Shown here piece after piece: positions 5,846-13,026 of a DNA stretch of 17,455 bases. Within the stretch, counting starts at the first letter, position 1; every line of letters begins with the position of its first letter. The notes beneath the pieces were generated by a model. It saw nothing but the letters and a program-made list of their open reading frames with translations. It did not search any database and had not been told where the DNA came from. The DNA is taken from NCBI GenBank assembly GCA_017415945.1, contig JAFQDR010000249.1:1-17455 (forward strand), given 5' to 3'. The position numbers were made by a program, and so were the translations under genes. The DNA is from Oscillospiraceae bacterium (GTDB taxonomy: Bacteria; Bacillota_A; Clostridia; Oscillospirales; Oscillospiraceae).

Positions 5846-8800
5846 ATGAACACGAAAATAAAAATGCGAACGCTCAGTCTTCTGCTTTGCTTTGTGATGC
5901 TGCTGGGCATGCTGCCCACGACGGTGCTGGCTGCAGACGGGATCACCCAAGTGGAGCTGACCCTTGACGTGCCCACAATCGGTAATACGCTGGACTTCGA
6001 GCCAACGGTGGGGACGGGAAATTATGAGATCACTTCCGTCCGATGGCTCAAGGACTGGGGCGAGCATGGAAATATGCTCTGTGACGAATATCACACAGTC
6101 GAGCCCGGTGAGCCTTACACGGTACGCATCTGGATCAATCCCAAGGAAGGCTATTCCTTTGCCAACCTGGACGATGTGACCGTCACTGTCAACGGAAGCA
6201 CCGATGGCGTCACCTTCACGCATAACGATCTGTACACCGGCATCATCTGCTCGGTGGCATTCGACGAACTCGGCTACACGATGTCCTTTGACGCAAACGG
6301 CGGCACAGGTACGATGGAAATAGTCACCGGGATCTACCCCGATTACACACTCCCTGTATGCGGATTTACCGCGCCTGAGGGAAAAGTATTCAACGGATGG
6401 ACTGTCGGCAACGCAAGCGGTAAGTGGTACGCTGCAGGCAGCACGATGGCTGTCAATGCCGACATCACCCTGTACGCCAAGTGGGCAGATCCGACGGGCA
6501 GCCACAAGATCACGTTTGTTAATCGGACCACTAATCCGTATTCGACGGTAGAAACAATCGTCAGCGCAGGCATGTACACGCTGCCTGAAATCGAAGGCAT
6601 TTTCGAGATCCCCAGCGGCTGTACATTTGATGACTGGGGAATCTCTACAGGCGGAAGCTGGCAATATTTTGACGCCGGAACGGAGATCAGCGTTACCGAA
6701 GACCTCGAAATAATCGCCACATGGGCTTACATAGAGTATGAGAGCATCTCCAAAGCCGTCTTTGAAGTGAAGCTGAATCCCGGAGCCGAATATAAGCACG
6801 GCATGTTGGCAGGCTCTCTGTCCGTTTCGCTGGGGGAGGTCACCGGTTCCTTCAACGAAGGTGCCGCGCAGCCTATTTCTCTGGCAAGCGGCGGATACGG
6901 CCACGGATACTGGATCGTCGCCGACGATATGCTCCTTGGGACGGATGCCCTTTCCACCACGGGAGGTTACCGCCTGTACGTGAAATTTGACATACCCGAT
7001 GATCGTCACGTACGCTTCCATCCCGATGGATTTTCGCTTTCCGGAGACCTTGGCAACATAACAGCATGGAATATAGTCAGCCTGGACGGCGCCCTTGTTG
7101 CAGTGTTCAAGCTACCTGCCGTTCCCGGCACACCGCTGACCGCCGATGCCGTGACCTTTACCCTGGACGGCTATGCGATCGATCAGATGATCCCTGCGGT
7201 GACGGTGGACAGCAGCACGACACACGTCTCCTTGAATGGCAGCGGCTACGGCATTGACAATGCGTATATGATCTACGAGGACTATGTGGATGCGGACAAG
7301 AAAGTGACCGATCCATCCGCGAAATTTAAGAAGCATCAGGATTATTGCCTGAGGATCGACTATGCGCTGTACGAAGGCTATAGCTTCCCCGAGAGCTTCT
7401 GGGACGGCAGCTATCTGAAAAAAGATAAGTTCAAGCTGGCCGGAGTTGAGGATGCCGTGGTTACGGCTGTGACCAAAACCTATGTCGCCTTCCGTCTTCC
7501 GCAGCTTGGCACCACCGCAGTCGAGTCACTTTCGATCACACTCAACGGCTACGAAGCGGGCAAAACCGCCTGGGACGTATCGCTGACCGCACCCGAATGC
7601 ATGAATCTTCCCGAGCTCGATAACCCAACCTATCCGCCTTACGGAAGACTGTACTGCTATTATGATATTGACCACGGCTTTGGTGATGAAGATGGGGATT
7701 TCGGTTCCATCGCTTCCGGCACGGTATTGAAGGTCGGGGATCAGTATCCGTTTACGATCAAATTTTACCCTGTGGACGGATATAATTATTCTGATTTGAA
7801 AAAAGAAAATATCACACTTGTCACGCCTTACGGTACCTGCACGGCAACCCGATTCAGGCCAGGTAGTATAGAAAACTGTTATTGGCTGACCTTTGACCTG
7901 CCTGCGATCGGTACCATTGCGGCCACACCGATCACCTCTGTAACCATCAGCGACCTCGAAAAGCCCGCCATCGGCGAAATGCCGGATAACAGCATTTCCG
8001 TGAGTGGAACCGGTGTGACGGTCGATGAAGATGGTACTTATTGGGGAAGATTTGTCTCTCCGCGTTTCAATCCCGTATATGATGACGATATTGCTGTAGA
8101 CAGCGTGGCGTTCCGTGAGGACGAAACATATATGTTCCAGCTCTATCTCAATGCTGCGGATGGATATGAATTTACTGCGGACAGCAAGTTTTATTTTGCG
8201 GGAAAAGAGCTTCCTGCGCTGAATATGACCGATTTGCCCAAAACCGGCGCAATGGTGAATCCTTCTGACAGCACCCAGGCAATCGTGTACATCAACATGA
8301 ATGACATTGCCCACATACACGTACCCGGAGTTTGGGATTCCAACGAAACCCATCATTGGCACAAGTGCACCGCTTCGGGCTGTGATGCCGGAACAGATGT
8401 CAGCAAGTTCCCCGACTATGCGGAGCACAGCTTTGTAAACGGTCTTTGTACCTGCGGTGCCCATAAGCATAACTGGTCTGAGGATTGGTCCGTGAACGAA
8501 ACACACCACTGGCATGAGTGCTCTGCAAATGGCTGTACCGTAACCGACAACAGCGGAAAAGACGGATATGCAGCACATGATTTTACTGCCGGAGCGTGTG
8601 TATGCGGTGTTGAGAATGCAATCACCTCCATCGTTATCAGCGGTATTACTGCTCCTGTTGCAGGTGAAATACCTATCAACAGCGTAAGTGTGGATAAGAT
8701 TGGTGCCAAAGTAGATGAAGAAAACACCTTCTGGGTAAGATACGATGCTTCAATCGGACGTACCAGCGACACATACGCTGACGGTGCTTCTGTACACGAT

Positions 8801-10273
8801 ACACCTTTCCGTGATGGAGAAACCTATCTGCTTCAGGTAATGATCAAGCCTAAGACCGGATACAGCTTTACAGCAGGTACAAAACTCCTTTATAGCAGCA
8901 CAGAGCTTTCAGCTCCCGATGCTACAAATCCGACAGCATCCTGCGGAGCAATTTCCCCCGACTGTTCTATGGCAATGGCACTCATCAATCCTAACGGTGC
9001 TTCTGCGCCCTTAACTTACACAGTTACATTTAATGCAAACGGCGGCATCGGTACGATGGCTCCTGCAACCGGCATTTCCGGCGAATACGAGCTTCCTACT
9101 TGCACCTTTACTGCTCCTTCAGGTCAGAAGTTCAAGACCTGGAGCGTTGGCGGCATCGAAATGGCAGTTGGCGAAAAGATTACCGTTACTGCTGATACTA
9201 CCGTGACCGCAGTTTGGGAGGATATTCCTGTTGTTCCTGTTACCTACACCGTAACCGTTACCAACGGTAGAGCTGACAAGGCAACCGCTACTGCAGGCGA
9301 AACTGTTACTATCACTGCCAATGTTGCTCCTTCCGACAAGGTATTCGACAAGTGGCTGGTAATCGGTGCTACTCTGGCAGATGCTAACAGCACAACCACC
9401 ACATTCACTATGCCCGCCAATAATGTAACCGTTGATGCAACCTACAAGGATGATGTGAGCGACTGGTACAATGATTGGTATTGGATGATGTTGATGCTCT
9501 ACAGTCAGAAGTTTGACATCACCGCAACTGCATCCGAGGGCGGCGAGATCGCTCTCGAAGGCGTGACCAAGGTTCAGTATTCTAAAAATATCACCTATAC
9601 AATCACTCCCGATGTCGGTTATGCAATCAAGTCCGTTATTGTTGACGGCAAGGATGTGGGTGCAGTCAGCGAATACACCTTCAAGAAAGTCACTAAGAAG
9701 CACACGATTCATGCTGTCTTTGAGCAAATCAATCCCTACACCGACGTGAAGGCTGGCGATTGGTTCTATGACGATGTTCTCTACATTACCGCTATCGGTC
9801 TGATGGAAGGCACCGGCAACAGCAAGTTCTCTCCCCAAATCACCATCGACCGTGCAATGCTCGTAACGGTTCTGTGGAGACTGGAAGGCTGTCCCGTGGT
9901 TGACAATCCTGTTGAGTTCGATGACGTTGCAGACGGTCTGTGGTACTCCGATGCCATCGACTGGGCTGCCGCATACGGCATTGTAAACGGCTACGGTGAC
10001 GGCAGATTCGGTTCCACCGATCAGATCACCCGTGAGCAGATCATGGCGATCCTCAACCGTTATGCTGCATATAAGGGCTGGACGGACGGCACGGCACTTC
10101 CGATGCTTGCGCAGTACAAGTACAGCGAATGGGCAGAAAACAACGTAATCTGGGCAGAAAACAACGGTCTGCTTGATGGTTTGGGCGTTGATGTCTACGC
10201 CATGACAGCCAAGGCGTCCCGCGCAGAGCTGGCTGCTTATCTGCACAAATTCATGATGAATATCGTAAAGTAA
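5846..10273 (+). CDS. Large secreted SLH-domain surface protein with InlB-type repeats
   Basis: This encodes 1475 residues from the ATG at 5846, with AAGGAG upstream. A signal peptide ends near TTVLA-A (about residue 29). Listeria-Bacteroides (InlB B-like) repeats lie at about 142-213 (MSFDANGGTGTM), 220-293 and 1056-1125 (VTFNANGGIGTM). A beta module at about 697-820 recurs at 926-1054. Between the two copies are tandem Cys/His repeats with NETHHWHKC and NETHHWHEC (822-923). A divergent InlB-type repeat (1131-1202) and a further beta domain (1221-1294) precede three SLH domains (1296-1475; DVKAGDWFYDDVLYI, FDDVADGLWYSDAIDW, YSEWAENNVIWAENNGL). SLH domains anchor proteins non-covalently to pyruvylated cell-wall polymers, so this is a wall-bound surface protein, possibly adhesive. 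I see no catalytic domain. Codon choice changes along the gene (see findings). Confidence 0.93.
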   Translation: MNTKIKMRTLSLLLCFVMLLGMLPTTVLAADGITQVELTLDVPTIGNTLDFEPTVGTGNYEITSVRWLKDWGEHGNMLCDEYHTVEPGEPYTVRIWINPKEGYSFANLDDVTVTVNGSTDGVTFTHNDLYTGIICSVAFDELGYTMSFDANGGTGTMEIVTGIYPDYTLPVCGFTAPEGKVFNGWTVGNASGKWYAAGSTMAVNADITLYAKWADPTGSHKITFVNRTTNPYSTVETIVSAGMYTLPEIEGIFEIPSGCTFDDWGISTGGSWQYFDAGTEISVTEDLEIIATWAYIEYESISKAVFEVKLNPGAEYKHGMLAGSLSVSLGEVTGSFNEGAAQPISLASGGYGHGYWIVADDMLLGTDALSTTGGYRLYVKFDIPDDRHVRFHPDGFSLSGDLGNITAWNIVSLDGALVAVFKLPAVPGTPLTADAVTFTLDGYAIDQMIPAVTVDSSTTHVSLNGSGYGIDNAYMIYEDYVDADKKVTDPSAKFKKHQDYCLRIDYALYEGYSFPESFWDGSYLKKDKFKLAGVEDAVVTAVTKTYVAFRLPQLGTTAVESLSITLNGYEAGKTAWDVSLTAPECMNLPELDNPTYPPYGRLYCYYDIDHGFGDEDGDFGSIASGTVLKVGDQYPFTIKFYPVDGYNYSDLKKENITLVTPYGTCTATRFRPGSIENCYWLTFDLPAIGTIAATPITSVTISDLEKPAIGEMPDNSISVSGTGVTVDEDGTYWGRFVSPRFNPVYDDDIAVDSVAFREDETYMFQLYLNAADGYEFTADSKFYFAGKELPALNMTDLPKTGAMVNPSDSTQAIVYINMNDIAHIHVPGVWDSNETHHWHKCTASGCDAGTDVSKFPDYAEHSFVNGLCTCGAHKHNWSEDWSVNETHHWHECSANGCTVTDNSGKDGYAAHDFTAGACVCGVENAITSIVISGITAPVAGEIPINSVSVDKIGAKVDEENTFWVRYDASIGRTSDTYADGASVHDTPFRDGETYLLQVMIKPKTGYSFTAGTKLLYSSTELSAPDATNPTASCGAISPDCSMAMALINPNGASAPLTYTVTFNANGGIGTMAPATGISGEYELPTCTFTAPSGQKFKTWSVGGIEMAVGEKITVTADTTVTAVWEDIPVVPVTYTVTVTNGRADKATATAGETVTITANVAPSDKVFDKWLVIGATLADANSTTTTFTMPANNVTVDATYKDDVSDWYNDWYWMMLMLYSQKFDITATASEGGEIALEGVTKVQYSKNITYTITPDVGYAIKSVIVDGKDVGAVSEYTFKKVTKKHTIHAVFEQINPYTDVKAGDWFYDDVLYITAIGLMEGTGNSKFSPQITIDRAMLVTVLWRLEGCPVVDNPVEFDDVADGLWYSDAIDWAAAYGIVNGYGDGRFGSTDQITREQIMAILNRYAAYKGWTDGTALPMLAQYKYSEWAENNVIWAENNGLLDGLGVDVYAMTAKASRAELAAYLHKFMMNIVK

Positions 10274-10291
10274 TCCGCTTTATTCCGAAAG

Positions 10292-10378
10292 AGGGGAGCC
10301 TCGTCTCCCCTTCTTCTCAAAGCCCTTCTCCGTAGATATGTGAGAAGGATTTTGAGAAGAAGTAATCTTCAATTTTTT
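10292..10378 (+). terminator. Two consecutive hairpins after the SLH gene
   Basis: AGGGGAG (10292-10298) pairs with CTCCCCT (10305-10311). Directly after it, TTCTTCTCAAA (10311-10321) pairs with TTTGAGAAGAA (10351-10361), with an inner CCTTCTC/GAGAAGG stem. A run of six T lies at 10373-10378, about 11 bases beyond the second stem, which is farther than in a standard intrinsic terminator. They probably end or trim the SLH transcript and may let some through to the next gene, whose ribosome binding site begins at 10382. Confidence 0.6.
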
Positions 10379-10396
10379 ACATAGGAGGCATATATT

Positions 10397-10840
10397 ATGC
10401 GCTATACAGGCAAATGGGTATTTCATTCCATTGGGATGGTGAACGATTCGGACGAAATGGTGTACCTCAGTGCTGAGGAATATCTGAAGGCACCGATGCC
10501 GTATGTCGATGAATCGGACGAAGAAGCAGTCGCGGACGAGATGAAGGAGAGACGGCAGATGATTGGCGGGCAGATCGCTGTAAGCGAAGATGGCAAGCTG
10601 TATATGCTGATGCCTCTGCCCGAAGAGGTTTCCAAAGAAGAAGTCGATCAGGCAGTTAAGGCTGGCGTCATCAAGCTGTACGACGGCATGATGACCGACG
10701 ATCCGAAGACATGCGAAGAACGGGATGGCGCGTTGTGGCTGGAGATCGGCGAGGGCATGAGTGAGGACGGTTGGGTGAAGCTCTCCGATGATGATGGGTA
10801 TCTTACCTTTATGACCACCCGATATGTAAAAGCAGAATAA
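10397..10840 (+). CDS. Acidic hypothetical protein
   Basis: This encodes 147 residues, strongly acidic, without signal peptide or membrane segment, so probably cytoplasmic. It opens MRYTGKWVFHSIGMVND; a GKW near the N-terminus followed by alternating polar/hydrophobic strands and a closing DGYLTFMTTRYVKAE suggests a small beta-barrel of lipocalin-like layout. That is a guess from pattern only. The middle has a charged helix EEAVADEMKERRQM and a strand SEDGKLYMLMPLP. AGGAGG at 10384-10389 sets the start. It lies downstream of the SLH terminator hairpins and 9 bp before a small membrane protein gene, so it may be the first gene of the series running to the right edge. Function unknown. Confidence 0.8.
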   Translation: MRYTGKWVFHSIGMVNDSDEMVYLSAEEYLKAPMPYVDESDEEAVADEMKERRQMIGGQIAVSEDGKLYMLMPLPEEVSKEEVDQAVKAGVIKLYDGMMTDDPKTCEERDGALWLEIGEGMSEDGWVKLSDDDGYLTFMTTRYVKAE

Positions 10841-10849
10841 GGCAGCATT

Positions 10850-11062
10850 TTGAAAAAACTTTTGTTGATTATAGGTATACTAATCATCATTATCGGTGTT
10901 ATATCATTATTATTCTCCGCACTGCAAGGATACGGATATTATCATTTGCTTGACGGAGATACAGATATGCACATCGGACTGCACCGGAGAATGATCATAT
11001 ATTTTGTGATTGGAATTATTCTTGTGGTGATTGGAGCAGCGTGCATTATCATTCGCAGATAA
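10850..11062 (+). CDS. Small membrane protein with two helices, TTG start
   Basis: This encodes 70 residues with two hydrophobic helices: residues 3-25 (LLLIIGILIIIIGVISLLF) and about 48-67. A short polar loop containing DGDTDMHIGLHRR separates them, and the protein ends in RR. The start is a TTG at 10850 preceded by AAGG; there is no ATG ahead of the first helix, which supports TTG. It would sit in the cytoplasmic membrane with both ends on one side. It follows the acidic protein by 9 bp and is likely co-transcribed. I recognise no family; the isoleucine-rich helices fit small membrane-stress or scaffold proteins, but this is not evidence of function. Confidence 0.7.
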   Translation: MKKLLLIIGILIIIIGVISLLFSALQGYGYYHLLDGDTDMHIGLHRRMIIYFVIGIILVVIGAACIIIRR

Positions 11063-11076
11063 TCATTCGAATATTT

Positions 11077-11110
11077 CTCTGCAGGCGGAGTGACCGCAAA
11101 AGTGGCAGAG
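11077..11110 (+). other. Nested stem-loop ahead of the DUF6935-like gene
   Basis: CTCTGC (11077-11082) pairs with GCAGAG (11105-11110), and inside it GCGG (11085-11088) pairs with CCGC (11094-11097). It lies 23 bases before the start codon at 11134 and leaves the AGGAGG site free. It may be a processing or stability element between two co-transcribed genes. There is no run of T. Confidence 0.3.
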
Positions 11111-11133
11111 ACTCTATCAGGAGGAATAAAATT

Positions 11134-11745
11134 ATGAGTTTTTTTGATTCGTTGAAACATGCGGCACTCTCCGCGCTGAAGAGAGAGACAAAAAAGGCTG
11201 TGAATAAAGCAGTAGACAATGCCGTACAGAACATTGGAAAAGGCAGAAATCACACCGAAAAATTTACGTTTACTGCACTTCCCTCCAATGTTGATGAGCT
11301 GAAAGCACTTCCAGAAGCAAAGATGGACACTGCATTCAAAACAACCGCACTGGTTATCCTTGCACTGAATCGCTATGAAGCAGATCCGGATGCGGCGATT
11401 GCCATGCTCGGATTTCTGAAAGGCCCGGAAGAGTTCAACGGTAAGGAACAGGGCTTCCTCAAAGATCGTCTGTCTGGTAAGGGTTACAAAGCAAGATCGT
11501 TCCTCGGCGGTGCAACAGCAGACAACAATTACACACCGACCACACCGTATACCGTATCTGTCAGCGAAAATCCGTACTCCTTCGATGAGGAAAACTGGGC
11601 AACGATGTATGTGACCAGCGGCGGTGCGGACAATCCCCGTCCCATCAAGCTGAGAAAGAAACCTTCTACCGGCGAGTGGTTCTTAAACGATATCCAGTGT
11701 CTTGGAGACATCAGACTGCCGAAGTCTGAGGATAAGTGGGCGTAA
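11134..11745 (+). CDS. DUF6935-like hypothetical protein
   Basis: This encodes 203 residues from the ATG at 11134, which follows AGGAGG closely. The N-terminus (about 1-35) is a lysine-rich amphipathic helix (LKRETKKAVNKAVDNAVQNI). A globular domain follows, with ALPSNVDELKALPEAKMD, an alpha-helical part (TTALVILALNRYEADPDAAI) and a strand-rich part ending in the conserved-looking LRKKPSTGEWFLNDIQCLG. From memory this matches an uncharacterised family (DUF6935) of gut Firmicutes that often neighbours DUF4428 and YdjI-like SPFH genes, as here; the family name is unverified. It has no signal peptide and is probably cytoplasmic; the amphipathic helix might touch membrane. Its end nearly overlaps the next gene, which indicates one transcript. 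Confidence 0.82.
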   Translation: MSFFDSLKHAALSALKRETKKAVNKAVDNAVQNIGKGRNHTEKFTFTALPSNVDELKALPEAKMDTAFKTTALVILALNRYEADPDAAIAMLGFLKGPEEFNGKEQGFLKDRLSGKGYKARSFLGGATADNNYTPTTPYTVSVSENPYSFDEENWATMYVTSGGADNPRPIKLRKKPSTGEWFLNDIQCLGDIRLPKSEDKWA

Positions 11746-11750
11746 GCGGT

Positions 11751-12182
11751 ATGAGTCACATACAGTTCGACAGCGGATACTTTCGGATCGTCGTACCAGA
11801 CGGCTGGATGGCTTTCTGCGGCATTGACAGCGAATGCAAGACAACGCAGAAGAAGGTACATATCTTCAAGGGAGCGAAGCTGGAAACGGACATTTTCACC
11901 CACGCCGGTATTACCATATGCTTTTTCGGGAAGCAGGATTATTATCTTTCACCCAAGTTTTTCTACGATAATATTGTCGATATGGAGCCGTTCACCCTCG
12001 GCGCGTACACATGGAACGGCTACACCTGTACAAGTCTCGGCTATCCCTATACGATGCTGGAAGCAAAGCAGGACGGCTGTGTTTTTCAGGTGATGATCCT
12101 CACAAAAAACGGCGAATATGAGATTTCGCTCGCGGATGCGGACGTACAAACCATATTAACAAGTCTAACACAAACGAACTGA
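11751..12182 (+). CDS. Small conserved hypothetical protein
   Basis: This encodes 143 residues from the ATG at 11751, five bases after the previous stop. A GTG at 11736, preceded by GAGG at short distance, would add five residues and overlap the previous gene by 10 bp; I could not decide between them. The protein begins MSHIQFDSGYFRIVVPDGWMAF, an opening like that of PsbP/Mog1-type folds ('YF-I-vP-GW'), and continues with KKVHIFKGAK and LGYPYTMLEAKQDGCVFQVMIL. There is no signal peptide or membrane segment. Position between the DUF6935-like and DUF4428 genes suggests a shared task. Function unknown. Confidence 0.78.
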   Translation: MSHIQFDSGYFRIVVPDGWMAFCGIDSECKTTQKKVHIFKGAKLETDIFTHAGITICFFGKQDYYLSPKFFYDNIVDMEPFTLGAYTWNGYTCTSLGYPYTMLEAKQDGCVFQVMILTKNGEYEISLADADVQTILTSLTQTN

Positions 12183-12197
12183 CAAGGAGGTAACATA

Positions 12198-12956
12198 ATG
12201 GCAAAGCATAACTGTGCAATCTGCGGAGCAGAAGTAGGTCTGATCTCCGAACAAAAACTGGCGGACGGCAATTACATCTGCCGAAAGGTCTGCGTTAAGA
12301 AATGTATGAAGCTCTTTAACAAGGTCGAGGCAACGCTTGATTCAGTAAATTCCCATATCGAACAGGTGGAATTCGGTACCAAAGCGTGGAATCAGATTTT
12401 CGTACCGCTGACGAAAACGAAGATCAAGGAAGAAAAGATGAAGCGGTTCGGAAAGAACGGCGAGCTGTACATATCTCCCTCCACTGGTCTGATCGCGCTA
12501 ACCGAAAACCGCTATAAGATCTTTATCTTCGGTAAATCCACCATCGCCTGCGTATACCGTCTGGCCGATCTGTACGGATACGATTACGATTCCGAAACGG
12601 TTAAAAATTCCGAAGGCAAGGAAGAAACAAAGCATTACTGTGTTCTCCTGTTTAACAACACGCCCGGACTGTATGAGGTGCGTCTGGAAATCCGTGCCCG
12701 CGAATATGAAGACATGGAAAAGTATTTCAACACCCTTTTCGGTATCCAGAAGACTCTTCGCAACATCGGCAATACGTGGAAGCAGCAGATGAATGCTGCC
12801 AAAGCGGTTGCGGGTGCGATCAAAGCAGTCAAGGACGGTACACTTGATGAAACGCAGGCAGAAGCCACCGCAGATGCACTGAATGCAGCACAGTACGGTG
12901 ACAGAACCGAATGGATTGCCAAAGCGGATGCAGCTCTTGCGAAGGTAGAAAAATAA
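12198..12956 (+). CDS. DUF4428-domain protein
   Basis: This encodes 252 residues with AAGGAGGT placed well before the ATG. The N-terminus is a compact zinc-binding domain of the DUF4428 type: Cys6/Cys9 (CAICG), then Cys28, Cys32 and Cys36 in YICRKVCVKKC. A beta-rich middle (about 60-180; LYISPSTGLIALTENRYKIFIFGKS) has the look of a PH-like domain. An alanine-rich helical tail contains DETQAEATADALNAAQYGDR. The protein is soluble by prediction. In other Firmicutes, DUF4428 proteins occur beside SPFH and zinc-ribbon genes, which are also in this window. A role in membrane-stress complexes is possible but unproven. A hairpin separates it from the next gene. Confidence 0.87.
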   Translation: MAKHNCAICGAEVGLISEQKLADGNYICRKVCVKKCMKLFNKVEATLDSVNSHIEQVEFGTKAWNQIFVPLTKTKIKEEKMKRFGKNGELYISPSTGLIALTENRYKIFIFGKSTIACVYRLADLYGYDYDSETVKNSEGKEETKHYCVLLFNNTPGLYEVRLEIRAREYEDMEKYFNTLFGIQKTLRNIGNTWKQQMNAAKAVAGAIKAVKDGTLDETQAEATADALNAAQYGDRTEWIAKADAALAKVEK

Positions 12957-12971
12957 ATGATTCAGTTAACG

Positions 12972-13006
12972 GTGGGGCGATGGAGCGGGATGTTCCCTCG
13001 CCCCAC
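12972..13006 (+). terminator. Strong GC-rich hairpin without T-run, inside the gene series
   Basis: GTGGGGCGA (12972-12980) and TCGCCCCAC (12998-13006) are perfect nine-base complements with a 17-base loop. No T-run follows; the sequence goes straight to AAAGGAG and the next start at 13027. It could be a partial terminator, an mRNA-processing boundary or a 3'-end stabiliser for the upstream part of the transcript. Confidence 0.45.
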
Positions 13007-13026
13007 AAGTTCCAAAGGAGAGACTT

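Noticed and set aside
5693..7021. Long minus-strand open frame of 442 codons opposite the SLH gene
   Set aside because: It is antisense to clear signal-peptide and InlB-repeat coding, has no family-like sequence and is rich in Cys, His and Arg as expected of a shadow frame.
9119..10246. Minus-strand open frame of 375 codons opposite the SLH domains
   Set aside because: The plus strand here encodes unmistakable SLH domains; the antisense protein has no recognisable motif and no ribosome binding site was seen.
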